From: CAZLAJ01 sp964644605
GTDB taxonomy: Bacteria; Patescibacteriota; Microgenomatia; UBA1406; GWC2-37-13
Assembly: GCA_964644605.1 (NCBI GenBank)
Contig: CAZXWS010000039.1
Location: forward strand, 1-60,969
DNA: 60,969 nt
Direction: 5' to 3'
In this document: positions 1 through 7,671 of the stretch, piece after piece
How positions within the stretch are numbered: position 1 is the stretch's first letter
Layout: the number at the start of each line of letters is the position of its first letter
Notes under the pieces: generated by a model
Told to the model about the DNA's origin: nothing
What the model saw: the letters and a program-made list of their open reading frames with translations, nothing else
Databases searched by the model: none
Translations under genes and position numbers: made by a program

Positions 1-110
1 CCTTACAATACAGCACGAGAAATTGAATGAGTTAGTACTTGTCTATCCAATTTACGGACTTGCAGAGAAAGACTAAGGTGGACCAGGATTTTTACATGTA
101 GATTTTATGA

Positions 111-139
111 GTAGGGAACGGTTTAAAACCGTTCCCTAC
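111..139. repeat. Near-perfect intergenic palindrome, GTAGGG...CCCTAC type
   Basis: A 29-nt inverted repeat with arms GTAGGGAACGGTTT and its complement, differing only at the centre. It shares its GTAGGG/CCCTAC ends with the palindrome at 19002-19029, so it looks like a member of a small REP-like family. It lies in the first 259 bases, where I see no other convincing gene. Confidence 0.75.
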
Positions 140-205
140 AGACACCTATCTACTTATACCTAAGGTATACATATTATCGTTTATGAATCTGACTATATCT
201 TACAC

Positions 206-233
206 AAAAAAACTCCCGGCTTGGGGCCGGGAG
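206..233 (-). terminator. Rho-independent terminator of the dockerin-like protein gene
   Basis: An 8-bp GC-rich stem (CTCCCGGC at 213-220 with GCCGGGAG at 226-233, loop TTGGG) is followed on the minus strand by seven T (206-212). It lies 27 bases beyond the stop of the gene at 260-2941 and ends that transcription unit. Confidence 0.9.
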
Positions 234-259
234 TAAAAATTCATTGCTGAATTTATAAC

Positions 260-2941
260 TTATTTGTCTGCTAAGACCTGTAAATCTAATGCATTTATTT
301 TGCCATCTGCGTTTACATCACATGCTGCCAGACTTTTGAAAGCTGATCGAGCACAACCTGCATAATTAAGTCTTGTATTTAGCTTCTGTGCAGCTGTTGT
401 TGAGAACATGCTTTTTTTTGCCGCTTCAGGTACATGACCTATACTCGCCGGCTTTAGACCTGTTGTTTCTGAAACCTTCTTGCCGTGAGAGTACAATGTG
501 GTGGTTGCTTTTACATTATTAGCTGCCATTTTACATTTTGGATCTGTTCCTTCAATAACAGCTCCGCTTGCAGTACATTTACCAGTACAACCTGCAGGTA
601 CAGTTACCTCATAATTTTTTCGGAGACCTGTGTTACATTGTGCAAGGTCTCGGTCACTTGGTGCAGGTGCATTTATAGCAGTTACACAAGCATCACATTG
701 GAAGAAGACACAGTTTAATGGTGTGTCTTGGGTCGGTTTATAGACTACTACATTTGATGATGCTGTTCCTGAGTTATTGACCGATGTAGAACCTTCGCAT
801 GCATATGTCTTCGATGTTCCTTTGGGATCTGGCATTACACGGTTTGAATTATTCTCACGAATATTGGAGCAACTATCTGCCCATGAAGCCCAGCAGAATC
901 CTCTATCTTCATTGTAGCTTTGTCCAGCCGGATGTTCTGCCCAATCTAACTGATATGTTTTAGCAGCTGGACATACTGCTGGTTGATTGTTAGGGCATGA
1001 AACATTAAATCCATTCATTGTACATGTTGCCGTACATCCTGGGGGAACTATTTTCTGATCAAATTGTTTGACTGAGACTTGATCATTAGGCGTTCCATTA
1101 TCACCATTGCAAGCAGCATAGTTGGTTACATTACCTCGGTCATCTTTCGCTGTCTGACATTTTCCTGCGGTTGTTAATCCGCATGTTGCTGTTACACATT
1201 GCATAGGCATGCAGTAATCAGTTTTGTTTGTGAAAACAGCTGCTCCCTGTACTGTTCCTCCTGAGTATAAATACCCATTTTCTGGTATTGTAAGGTTGAG
1301 CATAGGAGCTGGTGCTGGGCAACTATCACCCCATGATGAATAACTTGCCCAGGGTGTATCAGGCAAATTGGATGGCGCTCTGTAGCCTCCTGCAAATGTA
1401 AGGTCTATTTGATACGTTTGACCTTTTGGAGCAGGCGTTGCTGTGGGAATAGGTGTGCTAGTTGGCAGCGGACAACTTAAGTTACATGTTCCCACTGTTT
1501 GGATACCTTCTGGGGTACAAGCAACTGAACATCCAGGTGGAACACTTTGATCCTGAGTGTGAGTTGGAGGAGATTTTACACAGATATAATCTGTTTTTGG
1601 TCCGTTCCAGTTAGGAGGATAAACTGCAGTACATACTCCGCCGCAATCATGATAGTCACAGCGTAGAGTCTCGCATTCAGCTGTGGAGTTAGTGTGAACT
1701 AAATTTGTTTTTGTAGAATTTGTACCACAGAACTCATGCGTTTCTACATGTTCCATTATATTGCTGCAACTTTTACTCCATACGCTCCAACATTCAGGAC
1801 TAAATGGTTGATTATTAGAAGAATCAAGTTTATAAAGATCTAATTGATAGTGACTTCCTGGTTGAGTTGGTGTGGGGGAAGGGGGAGTAGTGGGTGTGGG
1901 TGAAGGAGTAACTGAGGGTTGAATAGTGGGAGTGGGTACATTGGGGAAACAAGAATAATCTACCAAGTAGTCTTTTTGTACATTAAGAAAACCATCGTTG
2001 CCTGCTGTCGGGAGAGAACGCATAGCTACCGTTACTTTTTTTCCTACATACTGTTCTAGCTTGTAGTAAGTAAGTAACCGACCAGGAAAATCCCAACATT
2101 GGACATTTCCTCCTACTTGTATTGGTTTATTCAATACCGATTGATTTGCTGTCTGAAATAACCGGGTTCCATTATAATCTACTGTAAAGTATCGTAAAGG
2201 ATCAGCAGGTCGTGGACCATCTTCACACACACGAATATTACATGCATCAGCGGGATTATTTGTCATTGACCATACATAATGAGAAAGTGTTGGAGTAGGT
2301 GTGAATTTAGGTTGGACTGGAGTTGTTGCATTATCACCAACCGGACTGATACAACCATCTACATCAAATTGTGAATAATATACAGTTGCATTTGGATTTT
2401 GTGGATTATCAGTTCTCATTATTTTTACGTGTGTTTTTCCAACTCCAAGCCAAGAAGGACGTTGATATCGGTCAAGTGCGAAACTTGGTGTGTATTTAAT
2501 GACTTGAAGTTCATTAGGATCAATGGGTGTACTTGCTCCTGTTGGTGCATAGGGATTCCATCGGATTATTCCGCTTTTTCGAGTACTTGCAATTACGCCT
2601 AGGGAAGCAGTGACATTGTTGCCCCTGTCATCAAATAAATTTACCCAGAATGTGGGCTGTCCATAATTTACATTTACTTGAACCATACATTTTTCAGTGT
2701 AATAGGAAATATCTCCAGTAATACCCGACTCTTGTTGAGGTCCTGGTGGAACGGGTGATGTGTTGAGGGGCTGAAGAGCTGCAGCAGGATTTACAGCTTG
2801 AGCATTTGATTGAGTTGTTTGTGGAGATGAGGGAATTAATGATCCCAACACTGTTCCAAGTGTTACGACAGCGAGCGAAGCAAGCATAATAAGAGTTGCT
2901 ACCTCACCCCTTTTTGTACAGTATGTTTTTTTTATATTCAT
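260..2941 (-). CDS. Large secreted Cys-rich modular protein with dockerin-like C-terminus
   Basis: 893 residues, no known enzyme domain recognised. A single hydrophobic segment at about residues 15-37 after a short basic start suggests a signal anchor, so most of the chain is outside the cell. Two linkers rich in Pro and Thr (about 335-362 and 490-505) separate regions. From about residue 364 the protein has three related Cys-rich modules (about 364-490, 509-648 and 660-796). Each begins with YQLD or YQID and closes with a VPPGC or VPAGC motif followed by CT. The last 20 residues contain DVNADGKINALD, a DxNxDGxxNxxD calcium loop as in one half of a dockerin type I domain. The gene is followed by a strong terminator and lies 18 bases downstream of a cohesin-like gene on the same strand. 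An attached surface protein is inferred; its target is unknown. Confidence 0.85.
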   Translation of the reverse strand: MNIKKTYCTKRGEVATLIMLASLAVVTLGTVLGSLIPSSPQTTQSNAQAVNPAAALQPLNTSPVPPGPQQESGITGDISYYTEKCMVQVNVNYGQPTFWVNLFDDRGNNVTASLGVIASTRKSGIIRWNPYAPTGASTPIDPNELQVIKYTPSFALDRYQRPSWLGVGKTHVKIMRTDNPQNPNATVYYSQFDVDGCISPVGDNATTPVQPKFTPTPTLSHYVWSMTNNPADACNIRVCEDGPRPADPLRYFTVDYNGTRLFQTANQSVLNKPIQVGGNVQCWDFPGRLLTYYKLEQYVGKKVTVAMRSLPTAGNDGFLNVQKDYLVDYSCFPNVPTPTIQPSVTPSPTPTTPPSPTPTQPGSHYQLDLYKLDSSNNQPFSPECWSVWSKSCSNIMEHVETHEFCGTNSTKTNLVHTNSTAECETLRCDYHDCGGVCTAVYPPNWNGPKTDYICVKSPPTHTQDQSVPPGCSVACTPEGIQTVGTCNLSCPLPTSTPIPTATPAPKGQTYQIDLTFAGGYRAPSNLPDTPWASYSSWGDSCPAPAPMLNLTIPENGYLYSGGTVQGAAVFTNKTDYCMPMQCVTATCGLTTAGKCQTAKDDRGNVTNYAACNGDNGTPNDQVSVKQFDQKIVPPGCTATCTMNGFNVSCPNNQPAVCPAAKTYQLDWAEHPAGQSYNEDRGFCWASWADSCSNIRENNSNRVMPDPKGTSKTYACEGSTSVNNSGTASSNVVVYKPTQDTPLNCVFFQCDACVTAINAPAPSDRDLAQCNTGLRKNYEVTVPAGCTGKCTASGAVIEGTDPKCKMAANNVKATTTLYSHGKKVSETTGLKPASIGHVPEAAKKSMFSTTAAQKLNTRLNYAGCARSAFKSLAACDVNADGKINALDLQVLADK

Positions 2942-2959
2942 AGTAGTAAATCTAAATAA

Positions 2960-3556
2960 TTAATTTGAAGAACTTGTAAATGTGCCGGCAAAGGTTTGAC
3001 CAAGCATATTATTACCTCCGACAGCTACAATATTCGCATCTGTATCTTTTGAGAATGAAATCGTAAAGGGGTTAACAGTTGGTAATTTAGTCATTTTAAA
3101 TGTGAATAATGTATCTTTACACACACCTGAGGTGTTAGAGGGTGGGACGGATACTGTAACAGTTAAGACTTTGTTCATTGGATTAGTTGTGGTTGACTGA
3201 TTTGCAACTACACAGCTTCCAGATCCTTGAACTCCGCCTACTTCAGCATCAACAGGCAATAATAATGTGGTAGTAACTGCTTTTGCTTGCCCATCGAGTT
3301 TCACATTAAAAGTACTACCTATTCTTACTAAATTGTCTTTTCCATCAGTTGTCACTGCTAAATCAAAATTATTATTACTTACTTGTAACGTACTATCCGT
3401 ATATGCCTTGGATTTAGATGTTAATTTGTTCTTAGTAAGGAGAGTGGAACTTACATAGAAACTGCAAAGAAGAAGTGCTACAAGAAATAGTGCTAATAAA
3501 ACTTTGGTTTGAGCATCAAGCCGTTTAAGTTGCTTGAGTTGAGTAGTTAGATTCAT
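2960..3556 (-). CDS. Membrane-anchored cohesin-like protein
   Basis: 198 residues. One hydrophobic segment at about 18-37 (LLALFLVALLLCSF) is followed by an extracytoplasmic domain of beta-strand character. It has a GSTFNVKL start, an LFTFKM strand and a final strand around DANIVAVGGNN, the order expected of the cohesin/carbohydrate-binding fold seen in many CPR surface proteins. Two cysteines (in GSCVV and GVCKD) could form a disulfide. It lies upstream of, and probably in one transcript with, the dockerin-like protein gene. The cohesin call rests on pattern only and needs a structure or profile match; a generic Ig-like surface domain is the alternative. Confidence 0.6.
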   Translation of the reverse strand: MNLTTQLKQLKRLDAQTKVLLALFLVALLLCSFYVSSTLLTKNKLTSKSKAYTDSTLQVSNNNFDLAVTTDGKDNLVRIGSTFNVKLDGQAKAVTTTLLLPVDAEVGGVQGSGSCVVANQSTTTNPMNKVLTVTVSVPPSNTSGVCKDTLFTFKMTKLPTVNPFTISFSKDTDANIVAVGGNNMLGQTFAGTFTSSSN

Positions 3557-3587
3557 ACAAATAGGATTTGACTTTTAATGTGATTTC

Positions 3588-3617
3588 ATTTTAGAGATAA
3601 ACGAAATCAGTTGTCAA
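3588..3617 (-). promoter_or_regulatory. Sigma70-type promoter for the cohesin-like / dockerin-like pair
   Basis: On the minus strand TTGACA (3612-3617) is 18 bases from TAAAAT (3588-3593), and the start codon is at 3556. The same stretch forms a hairpin (GATTTC/GAAATC and TTGAC/GTCAA arms, about 3564-3620) that overlaps both promoter elements. Confidence 0.65.
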
Positions 3618-3620
3618 GTC

Positions 3621-3909
3621 CATTTATATGTGGTTTTTAGATATATTATGAAGTTTAGAGGAAATGACTATGTTTGTTTCGATAACATCCAGGAAATAAA
3701 TAATGCTCAATTTAATAATTAAGGCGTAAGTATAGGTAATCAATTCGTAATGTACGGCATTCCTTTAAGAAATGTATTGCTTTGAAAAATTGAAGAAAAC
3801 AAAGGGGCTATATATCATGTACCACACCGTCCGTTCTATTTAAAATATAGTTTATTGCCTTCTGTAAGGCTTCTGTCATAGATGTGGACTATAATTATAC
3901 AATTAATAT
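3621..3909. other. Non-coding stretch
   Basis: Together with the promoter region this forms a gap of about 350 bases between the cohesin-like gene and the ABC remnant. I see no open reading frame with recognisable content; the DNA is AT-rich and looks like decayed sequence. A TATAAT-like box near 3892 precedes the ABC remnant. Confidence 0.5.
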
Positions 3910-4143
3910 ATGATAACCGTTCACGATTTATCAAAAAAATTTTCTGATGAAGTATTAACTCATCTTAACTTTAGTATAGAAGATAATGAAATAGTTGGAC
4001 TCGTGGGTGGAAATGGTGCCGGAAGATCTACACTTTTACAAATTATTGCAGGTGAATTGAAACCTGATACAGGTGTAGTTAATTTATACAGATTATATGA
4101 TCTATTACAATCATTTACGCTATCATCAAGGTATTCAACGTAA
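3910..4143 (+). pseudogene. 5' remnant of an ABC-type ATPase (ABC-F-like)
   Basis: The 77 codons encode the start of an ABC ATPase: ITVHDLSKKF, an NxEIVGLVGGNGAGRST Walker A region and LLQIIAGELKPDTG. The usual Walker A lysine is arginine (GAGRST). After TGVVNLY the similarity stops abruptly: there is no Q-loop, signature or Walker B, while family members run to several hundred residues. The following 170 bases before the next terminator show no continuation in any frame. The LVGxNGAGxSTLL...AGEL.PD pattern fits ABC-F translation factors best. It is a truncated, inactive fragment. Confidence 0.75.
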
Positions 4144-4276
4144 ACCAATTCAATCATTACTAATTCCGTCATCGAATAGCTGAACATGTACAAGAATGAC
4201 GACGAATTGCATACGCTATACTTAATGGGAGCACGCCATAATGACGAAGTTTTGATTTTTTAAGTCACCTCACAAT

Positions 4277-4303
4277 AAAAAAAGGCGGCTTGCGCCGCCT
4301 TTA
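4277..4303 (-). terminator. Rho-independent terminator of the DUF5666-like gene
   Basis: The stem AAAGGCGGC / GCCGCCTTT with loop TTGC is followed on the minus strand by a run of T. It lies just beyond the stop of the gene at 4320-5060. Confidence 0.9.
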
Positions 4304-4319
4304 AATTAAAACAAAAGTG

Positions 4320-5060
4320 TTACTTAGTAGATGTTGGCAGTGCAGGTAACGAATAATCTTTTACTTCATTAACTTGTATTATCGTATTATTTTTGTTGTC
4401 CCACATTCCTCTTACTCGTATACGATGTCCTGTTTTTAAATCAGTTTGAGTAAGTGTACCACCTTTTCTATCAGTGAATTTGGTGGATGAAGAAAGAGTT
4501 ACGGTTTGAGTTCCGCGTGCCTCAGTTTTCAATACTAGAGTATTTCCAGTGATAGAGGTTATATCTCCTACAAACACACCGAATCGTTTCATGATTGATG
4601 TGTCACGTATCATTGTCGCTTGAATGGTAGTACGTGCGGTGTCAGTATATTTACCGTATATATTTACTTTATCGTTTACTGAAATTTCAGCTAAGGACGA
4701 ACTACCCCAAAAATGGCGGCGAAACTTTGTTTTACTATCAGTGTTTACTATGATATTTTTACCTGCTGAGTTTATGGTTAGAGATGTACCATTAATGGCA
4801 GTTACTGTGCCGCTCAAAACACGGGCAAAGGTATTCACAAAAGTATCCTTGAGATCTTTGACTTTTTGCAAAAGATCTTTTTTGTCATTTTTAATGTCAT
4901 CCCGTTCCAGTTTTATGGTGGTTCTTAAATTCTGTACGTCTTGTCTCCATTCTTTTTTAAATTTTGTAGGACTTGGAGTCCCTTCTTCCGCATGTATAGG
5001 TTGTAAAAGAGGGTAGATAACGAGTAAAGAAATCGCGACTATAAAAAGTTTATTTTTCAT
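4320..5060 (-). CDS. Secreted DUF5666-like protein
   Basis: 246 residues with a typical signal peptide (basic start, LFIVAISLLVIYPLL, probable cleavage after IHA at about residue 24). Next is a charged, probably helical segment (about 33-75, rich in Lys, Asp and Arg). Then come two beta-rich repeats of the kind GTVTAINGTSLTI ... VNDKVNIYGKY and GDITSITGNTLVL ... TGHRIRVRGMW. These repeated small barrels resemble the OB-like DUF5666 domain; the function of that family is unknown. The protein at 15281-16015 has the same layout. The gene has its own terminator downstream. Confidence 0.7.
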   Translation of the reverse strand: MKNKLFIVAISLLVIYPLLQPIHAEEGTPSPTKFKKEWRQDVQNLRTTIKLERDDIKNDKKDLLQKVKDLKDTFVNTFARVLSGTVTAINGTSLTINSAGKNIIVNTDSKTKFRRHFWGSSSLAEISVNDKVNIYGKYTDTARTTIQATMIRDTSIMKRFGVFVGDITSITGNTLVLKTEARGTQTVTLSSSTKFTDRKGGTLTQTDLKTGHRIRVRGMWDNKNNTIIQVNEVKDYSLPALPTSTK

Positions 5061-5118
5061 ACTTTTAATAAATAATTAGTAATCTATAACTATATATGCA
5101 TCAGAATTAAAAAAAGTT

Positions 5119-5571
5119 TCACTGAACCTGGTAGGTAACGGTGATATCTTTTTCAGCAGTTTTGCCGAATTCGTTTACAGCCACAACAGTGATAATATTT
5201 TCTCCTTCATCAAGATTTATAGAAGTTGAAAAATTTCCTTGTGTGTCTGCTTTTAAGTCTTTTTCGTTGATGCTTATATCCGCATTGGGCACAGATTTAC
5301 CGCTCACTCTAATTGAACCTGTCTTTACTGTTTGGTTGGCTTGGGGATGTGAAACGGTGAGAGTAATGCCGGACCCTGTTGTAATGGCCAATTCAGTCGG
5401 TGTGCCGGTGCTGAGAGAAGTGGTTGTGGTCGTCTGTGTGTTACTATCAGAATTTTGGTATAAATTTACTACTCCTGTCTTTGGTAAAAGTGTCTTTTTA
5501 TTAAGTAAACGTATCCCTCCTGCTAAAACTATTAATATAACGATAACGCCAAAAATAAGTTCTTTTTTCAT
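5119..5571 (-). CDS. Membrane-anchored protein with one Ig-like domain
   Basis: 150 residues from the ATG at 5571 (MKKEL); an upstream in-frame start would add ten unlikely residues. There is one N-terminal membrane segment (LIFGVIVILIVLAGGI), a Thr/Ser-rich linker, and a domain with strands ITLTVSHPQANQTVKTGSIRVSGKSV and GENIITVVAVNEFGKTAEKDITVTY (given in part). This pattern is typical of the bacterial Ig-like or glucodextranase-B-like fold in surface proteins. It is related in layout to the protein at 14856-15284. The cellular role is unknown; it probably presents a binding or stalk domain outside the membrane. Confidence 0.7.
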   Translation of the reverse strand: MKKELIFGVIVILIVLAGGIRLLNKKTLLPKTGVVNLYQNSDSNTQTTTTTSLSTGTPTELAITTGSGITLTVSHPQANQTVKTGSIRVSGKSVPNADISINEKDLKADTQGNFSTSINLDEGENIITVVAVNEFGKTAEKDITVTYQVQ

Positions 5572-5585
5572 ACAAGTATTAATTT

Positions 5586-5966
5586 TTAACGGTGTGACCA
5601 ATAGTTGAATATCGATCTGATTTTATTTTTGATTTTATTAAAGTTGCTGTATGTTTTGATGATTAAATATAAAAACAGTATTCCGCAAACTAACATCGGC
5701 ACCAACAATATTTTAGGTGTCTCATCATAAATAGTTATGCAAATATCGAGTAAATAGTTTCGAATAACACTGATATCTTCATTAAAAATTTGCAGTAAAT
5801 CAAATGTTCTCTGGAGTGTATACACTTCGTAGAGCCATAGACATAATATAAGGAGTACCGTCAATAGGAGGATACTGATCGTGACACGAATAATAATATC
5901 CATCAGCGTTCGTTTGGTCTCGATTTTATATACTTCTCTTATTATTTTATCTTCAAGTTTGTGCAT
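5586..5966 (-). CDS. Two-helix membrane protein overlapping the sigma factor gene (candidate anti-sigma)
   Basis: 126 residues from the ATG at 5966, whose first bases overlap the stop region of the sigma factor gene by 14 nt, so translation is probably coupled. It has a cytoplasmic start of about 30 residues, a membrane helix at about 28-50 (ISILLLTVLLILCLWLY), an outside loop of about 40 residues and a second helix near 90-110 (ILLVPMLVCGILFLYLII), ending in a basic tail. I see no anti-sigma zinc motif. The overlap with an ECF-type sigma gene suggests a membrane partner or anti-sigma factor; this is inference from position only. Confidence 0.65.
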   Translation of the reverse strand: MHKLEDKIIREVYKIETKRTLMDIIIRVTISILLLTVLLILCLWLYEVYTLQRTFDLLQIFNEDISVIRNYLLDICITIYDETPKILLVPMLVCGILFLYLIIKTYSNFNKIKNKIRSIFNYWSHR

Positions 5967-6465
5967 CGCCTGTGTTTGCAACTGCTAATCGAAGCCGACG
6001 TATAATAGTTTTAATCGTATTCTCAGGTTTATGTAATGCATCCCCAATTTCTTTATACGTATATCCTTCGTACAACAATTGTATGATTTTTTTTTGTTCC
6101 GGATCGAGTACATTTATTAGTTCTTCATAATTATCTAAAACATCATGATCTTCGAGATCTTGTAGTTCGATATCTTCGTTCAGTGATACAGCTTGTTTAT
6201 GGGCTCGAAAATACATTTTAAGTTCATTTTTCGCTATTTGATATAAATAGGGAAGTACGGGTCGTGTATGATCGAAGCGATAGAGTGATTTATAAAAATT
6301 AATAAAAGTATTTTGCACTATGTCGTCGGTGTCGTCTTTTATGAATAGTTTATGAGAAATAAAACGTTTGATAACCGTAGTATATTTTCTGACGAGTACT
6401 GAAAAGTAGTTTATTTCGCCGTTTTTGATTTTTAGTATGGCTTCCGCATCGGTTAGAGTTTCCAT
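5953..6465 (-). CDS. RNA polymerase sigma factor, sigma-70 family (ECF type)
   Basis: 170 residues, the usual length of an extracytoplasmic-function sigma factor. Region 2 spans about 10-80 (DDIVQNTFINFYKSLYRF, then YQIAKNELKMYFRAHK). Region 4 spans about 112-165 with a helix-turn-helix (YEGYTYKEIGDALHKPENTIK). Region 3 is absent, as expected for the group. The stop TGA overlaps the start of a two-helix membrane protein, a common arrangement for sigma/anti-sigma pairs. Regulon unknown; the nearby surface protein genes on the same strand are plausible targets. Confidence 0.9.
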   Translation of the reverse strand: METLTDAEAILKIKNGEINYFSVLVRKYTTVIKRFISHKLFIKDDTDDIVQNTFINFYKSLYRFDHTRPVLPYLYQIAKNELKMYFRAHKQAVSLNEDIELQDLEDHDVLDNYEELINVLDPEQKKIIQLLYEGYTYKEIGDALHKPENTIKTIIRRLRLAVANTGDAQT

Positions 6466-6528
6466 ATACTCTGAATGAGTGTATGTATTATACTAGAATA
6501 GCATAAGTGTTTATAAGTTAAACAGCGT

Positions 6529-6537
6529 AAGGAGGTG
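6529..6537 (+). promoter_or_regulatory. Consensus Shine-Dalgarno site AAGGAGGTG
   Basis: A perfect complement of the 16S rRNA tail, 7 bases before the ATG at 6545. It decides that ATG over the upstream TTG at 6539, which lies too close. Such a full site is rare in this window; the only other one precedes another tiny gene at 29510. Confidence 0.85.
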
Positions 6538-6544
6538 ATTGAGT

Positions 6545-6730
6545 ATGTGCTATAACTGTGGATGCGGAATGCCGGATAATGATATGGGTAAAGGGCATGC
6601 TGGAGTCGATCCAGAAGGTAAGTCAATTACTACAAAAACAATCCAAGCAGCGGCAGAAGCATTTGATATGGATGCGAAAACAGTCATGCAGAATATGGAT
6701 GAACTGCTTCATCAGGAAATGAACAAGTAA
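6545..6730 (+). CDS. Small Cys-rich conserved hypothetical protein
   Basis: 61 residues. It starts MCYNCGCGMPDNDMG, with three cysteines in the first seven residues that could bind a metal. A helical part follows (TIQAAAEAFDMDAKTVMQNMDELLHQEM). No function is recognised; short proteins with this CxxCxC start are common in bacterial genomes but uncharacterised. The start is fixed by a consensus ribosome-binding site. It is followed closely by a cupin gene (28 bases), probably in one transcript. Confidence 0.75.
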   Translation: MCYNCGCGMPDNDMGKGHAGVDPEGKSITTKTIQAAAEAFDMDAKTVMQNMDELLHQEMNK

Positions 6731-6758
6731 AAAATTGCATATAAATTATTTTAAATTT

Positions 6759-7157
6759 ATGAAAGGTTATAAGAATAATATTGAACAATTAACAGTAGCG
6801 AATAATAATTTCAGAACTGTTTTATATACAGGTAAACACTCACAATTAGTATTGATGTCCCTTAAACCAAGTGAGGAGATTGGTATGGAGGTGCATCCGG
6901 ACAATGACCAGTTTTTTCGATTTGAAAAAGGTACTGGTAAGGTAGTGATTGATGGAAATGAGTATGATGTCCGCGATGGTGATGCTGTCGTAATACCAGC
7001 AGGCGCAGAACACAATGTCACAAATACTTCATCAACCGAGGAGTTGAAAATGTACACCATTTATTCTCCAGCTCATCACAAGGATGGTGTAGTAAGAACA
7101 ACTAAACAGGAAGCTGAAGCAGATTCACCCGAATTTGACGGTAAAACAACAGAATAA
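6759..7157 (+). CDS. Cupin-domain protein
   Basis: 132 residues from the ATG at 6759; an in-frame TTG at 6735 would add 8 residues. It is a single cupin_2 barrel: motif 1 resembles GMEVHPDNDQFFRFEKGTG and motif 2 is GDAVVIPAGAEHNVTN. Metal-binding residues visible are the histidines in EVHPD and AEHNV and the glutamate in FEKG. The first motif has Asp-Asn-Asp where many cupins have HxH, so the metal site may be incomplete. Substrate unknown; a small isomerase, dioxygenase or sugar-binding role is possible. It follows the Cys-rich small protein and precedes a Nudix gene on the same strand. Confidence 0.85.
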   Translation: MKGYKNNIEQLTVANNNFRTVLYTGKHSQLVLMSLKPSEEIGMEVHPDNDQFFRFEKGTGKVVIDGNEYDVRDGDAVVIPAGAEHNVTNTSSTEELKMYTIYSPAHHKDGVVRTTKQEAEADSPEFDGKTTE

Positions 7158-7180
7158 ATTTATCAGTTAGTTTTTTATGT

Positions 7181-7663
7181 ATGAAAGAACGTCATACTGT
7201 GATTCCACGTACTATGTGTTTTGTTTTTTATGGTGATGAAGTACTTATTATGAAAGCTAGTGAGAAAAAGGATTGGGCAGGTATCTACAATCCACTCGGC
7301 GGACATATAGAAAAAGGAGAAGATATATTACAAAACGCAGAGAGAGAAATTCTAGAAGAAAGCGGTCTAACAGTCCATGATACGAAGTTATGTGGAATCT
7401 TACATGTCACCAACTTCTACGGTAAAAATATTATGATGTTTATCACAACAAGTAAATCAGATTCGAAAAAAGTTATATCTTCAGATGAGGGTACACTCGA
7501 GTGGATAAGAGTTTCTGAAATTGATGCAATCAACAGTCATACTGATCTTAAGCCAATTCTTGAACGTGTACTTTCAAGTACTGGAGTTTTTACAGGCGTT
7601 TCGGAATTCGATGACAACAATCAACTTCTCAAATTAGATTTCTATCCACGGACGGATAAATAA
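7181..7663 (+). CDS. Nudix hydrolase
   Basis: 160 residues, a single Nudix domain. The Nudix box is complete: GGHIEKGED, then REILEESGL, matching Gx5Ex7REUxEExGU. The strand before it (MCFVFYGDEVLIMK) and the LGGHIEKGE context resemble MutT-like housecleaning enzymes acting on nucleoside diphosphate derivatives. The exact substrate cannot be read from sequence. It lies in a row of small plus-strand genes (6545-8343), 8 bases before the DedA-like gene. Confidence 0.9.
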   Translation: MKERHTVIPRTMCFVFYGDEVLIMKASEKKDWAGIYNPLGGHIEKGEDILQNAEREILEESGLTVHDTKLCGILHVTNFYGKNIMMFITTSKSDSKKVISSDEGTLEWIRVSEIDAINSHTDLKPILERVLSSTGVFTGVSEFDDNNQLLKLDFYPRTDK

Positions 7664-7671
7664 ACGCAGGT

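Noticed and set aside
1..76. Possible end of a gene entering from the left (24 codons to TAA at 74-76).
   Set aside because: Too short to judge and no motif visible; another frame stops at 28-30. Not reported as a gene.
5141..5608. A 155-codon plus-strand frame opposite the Ig-like protein gene.
   Set aside because: It is a shadow of the minus-strand gene, whose signal anchor and domain pattern are clear.
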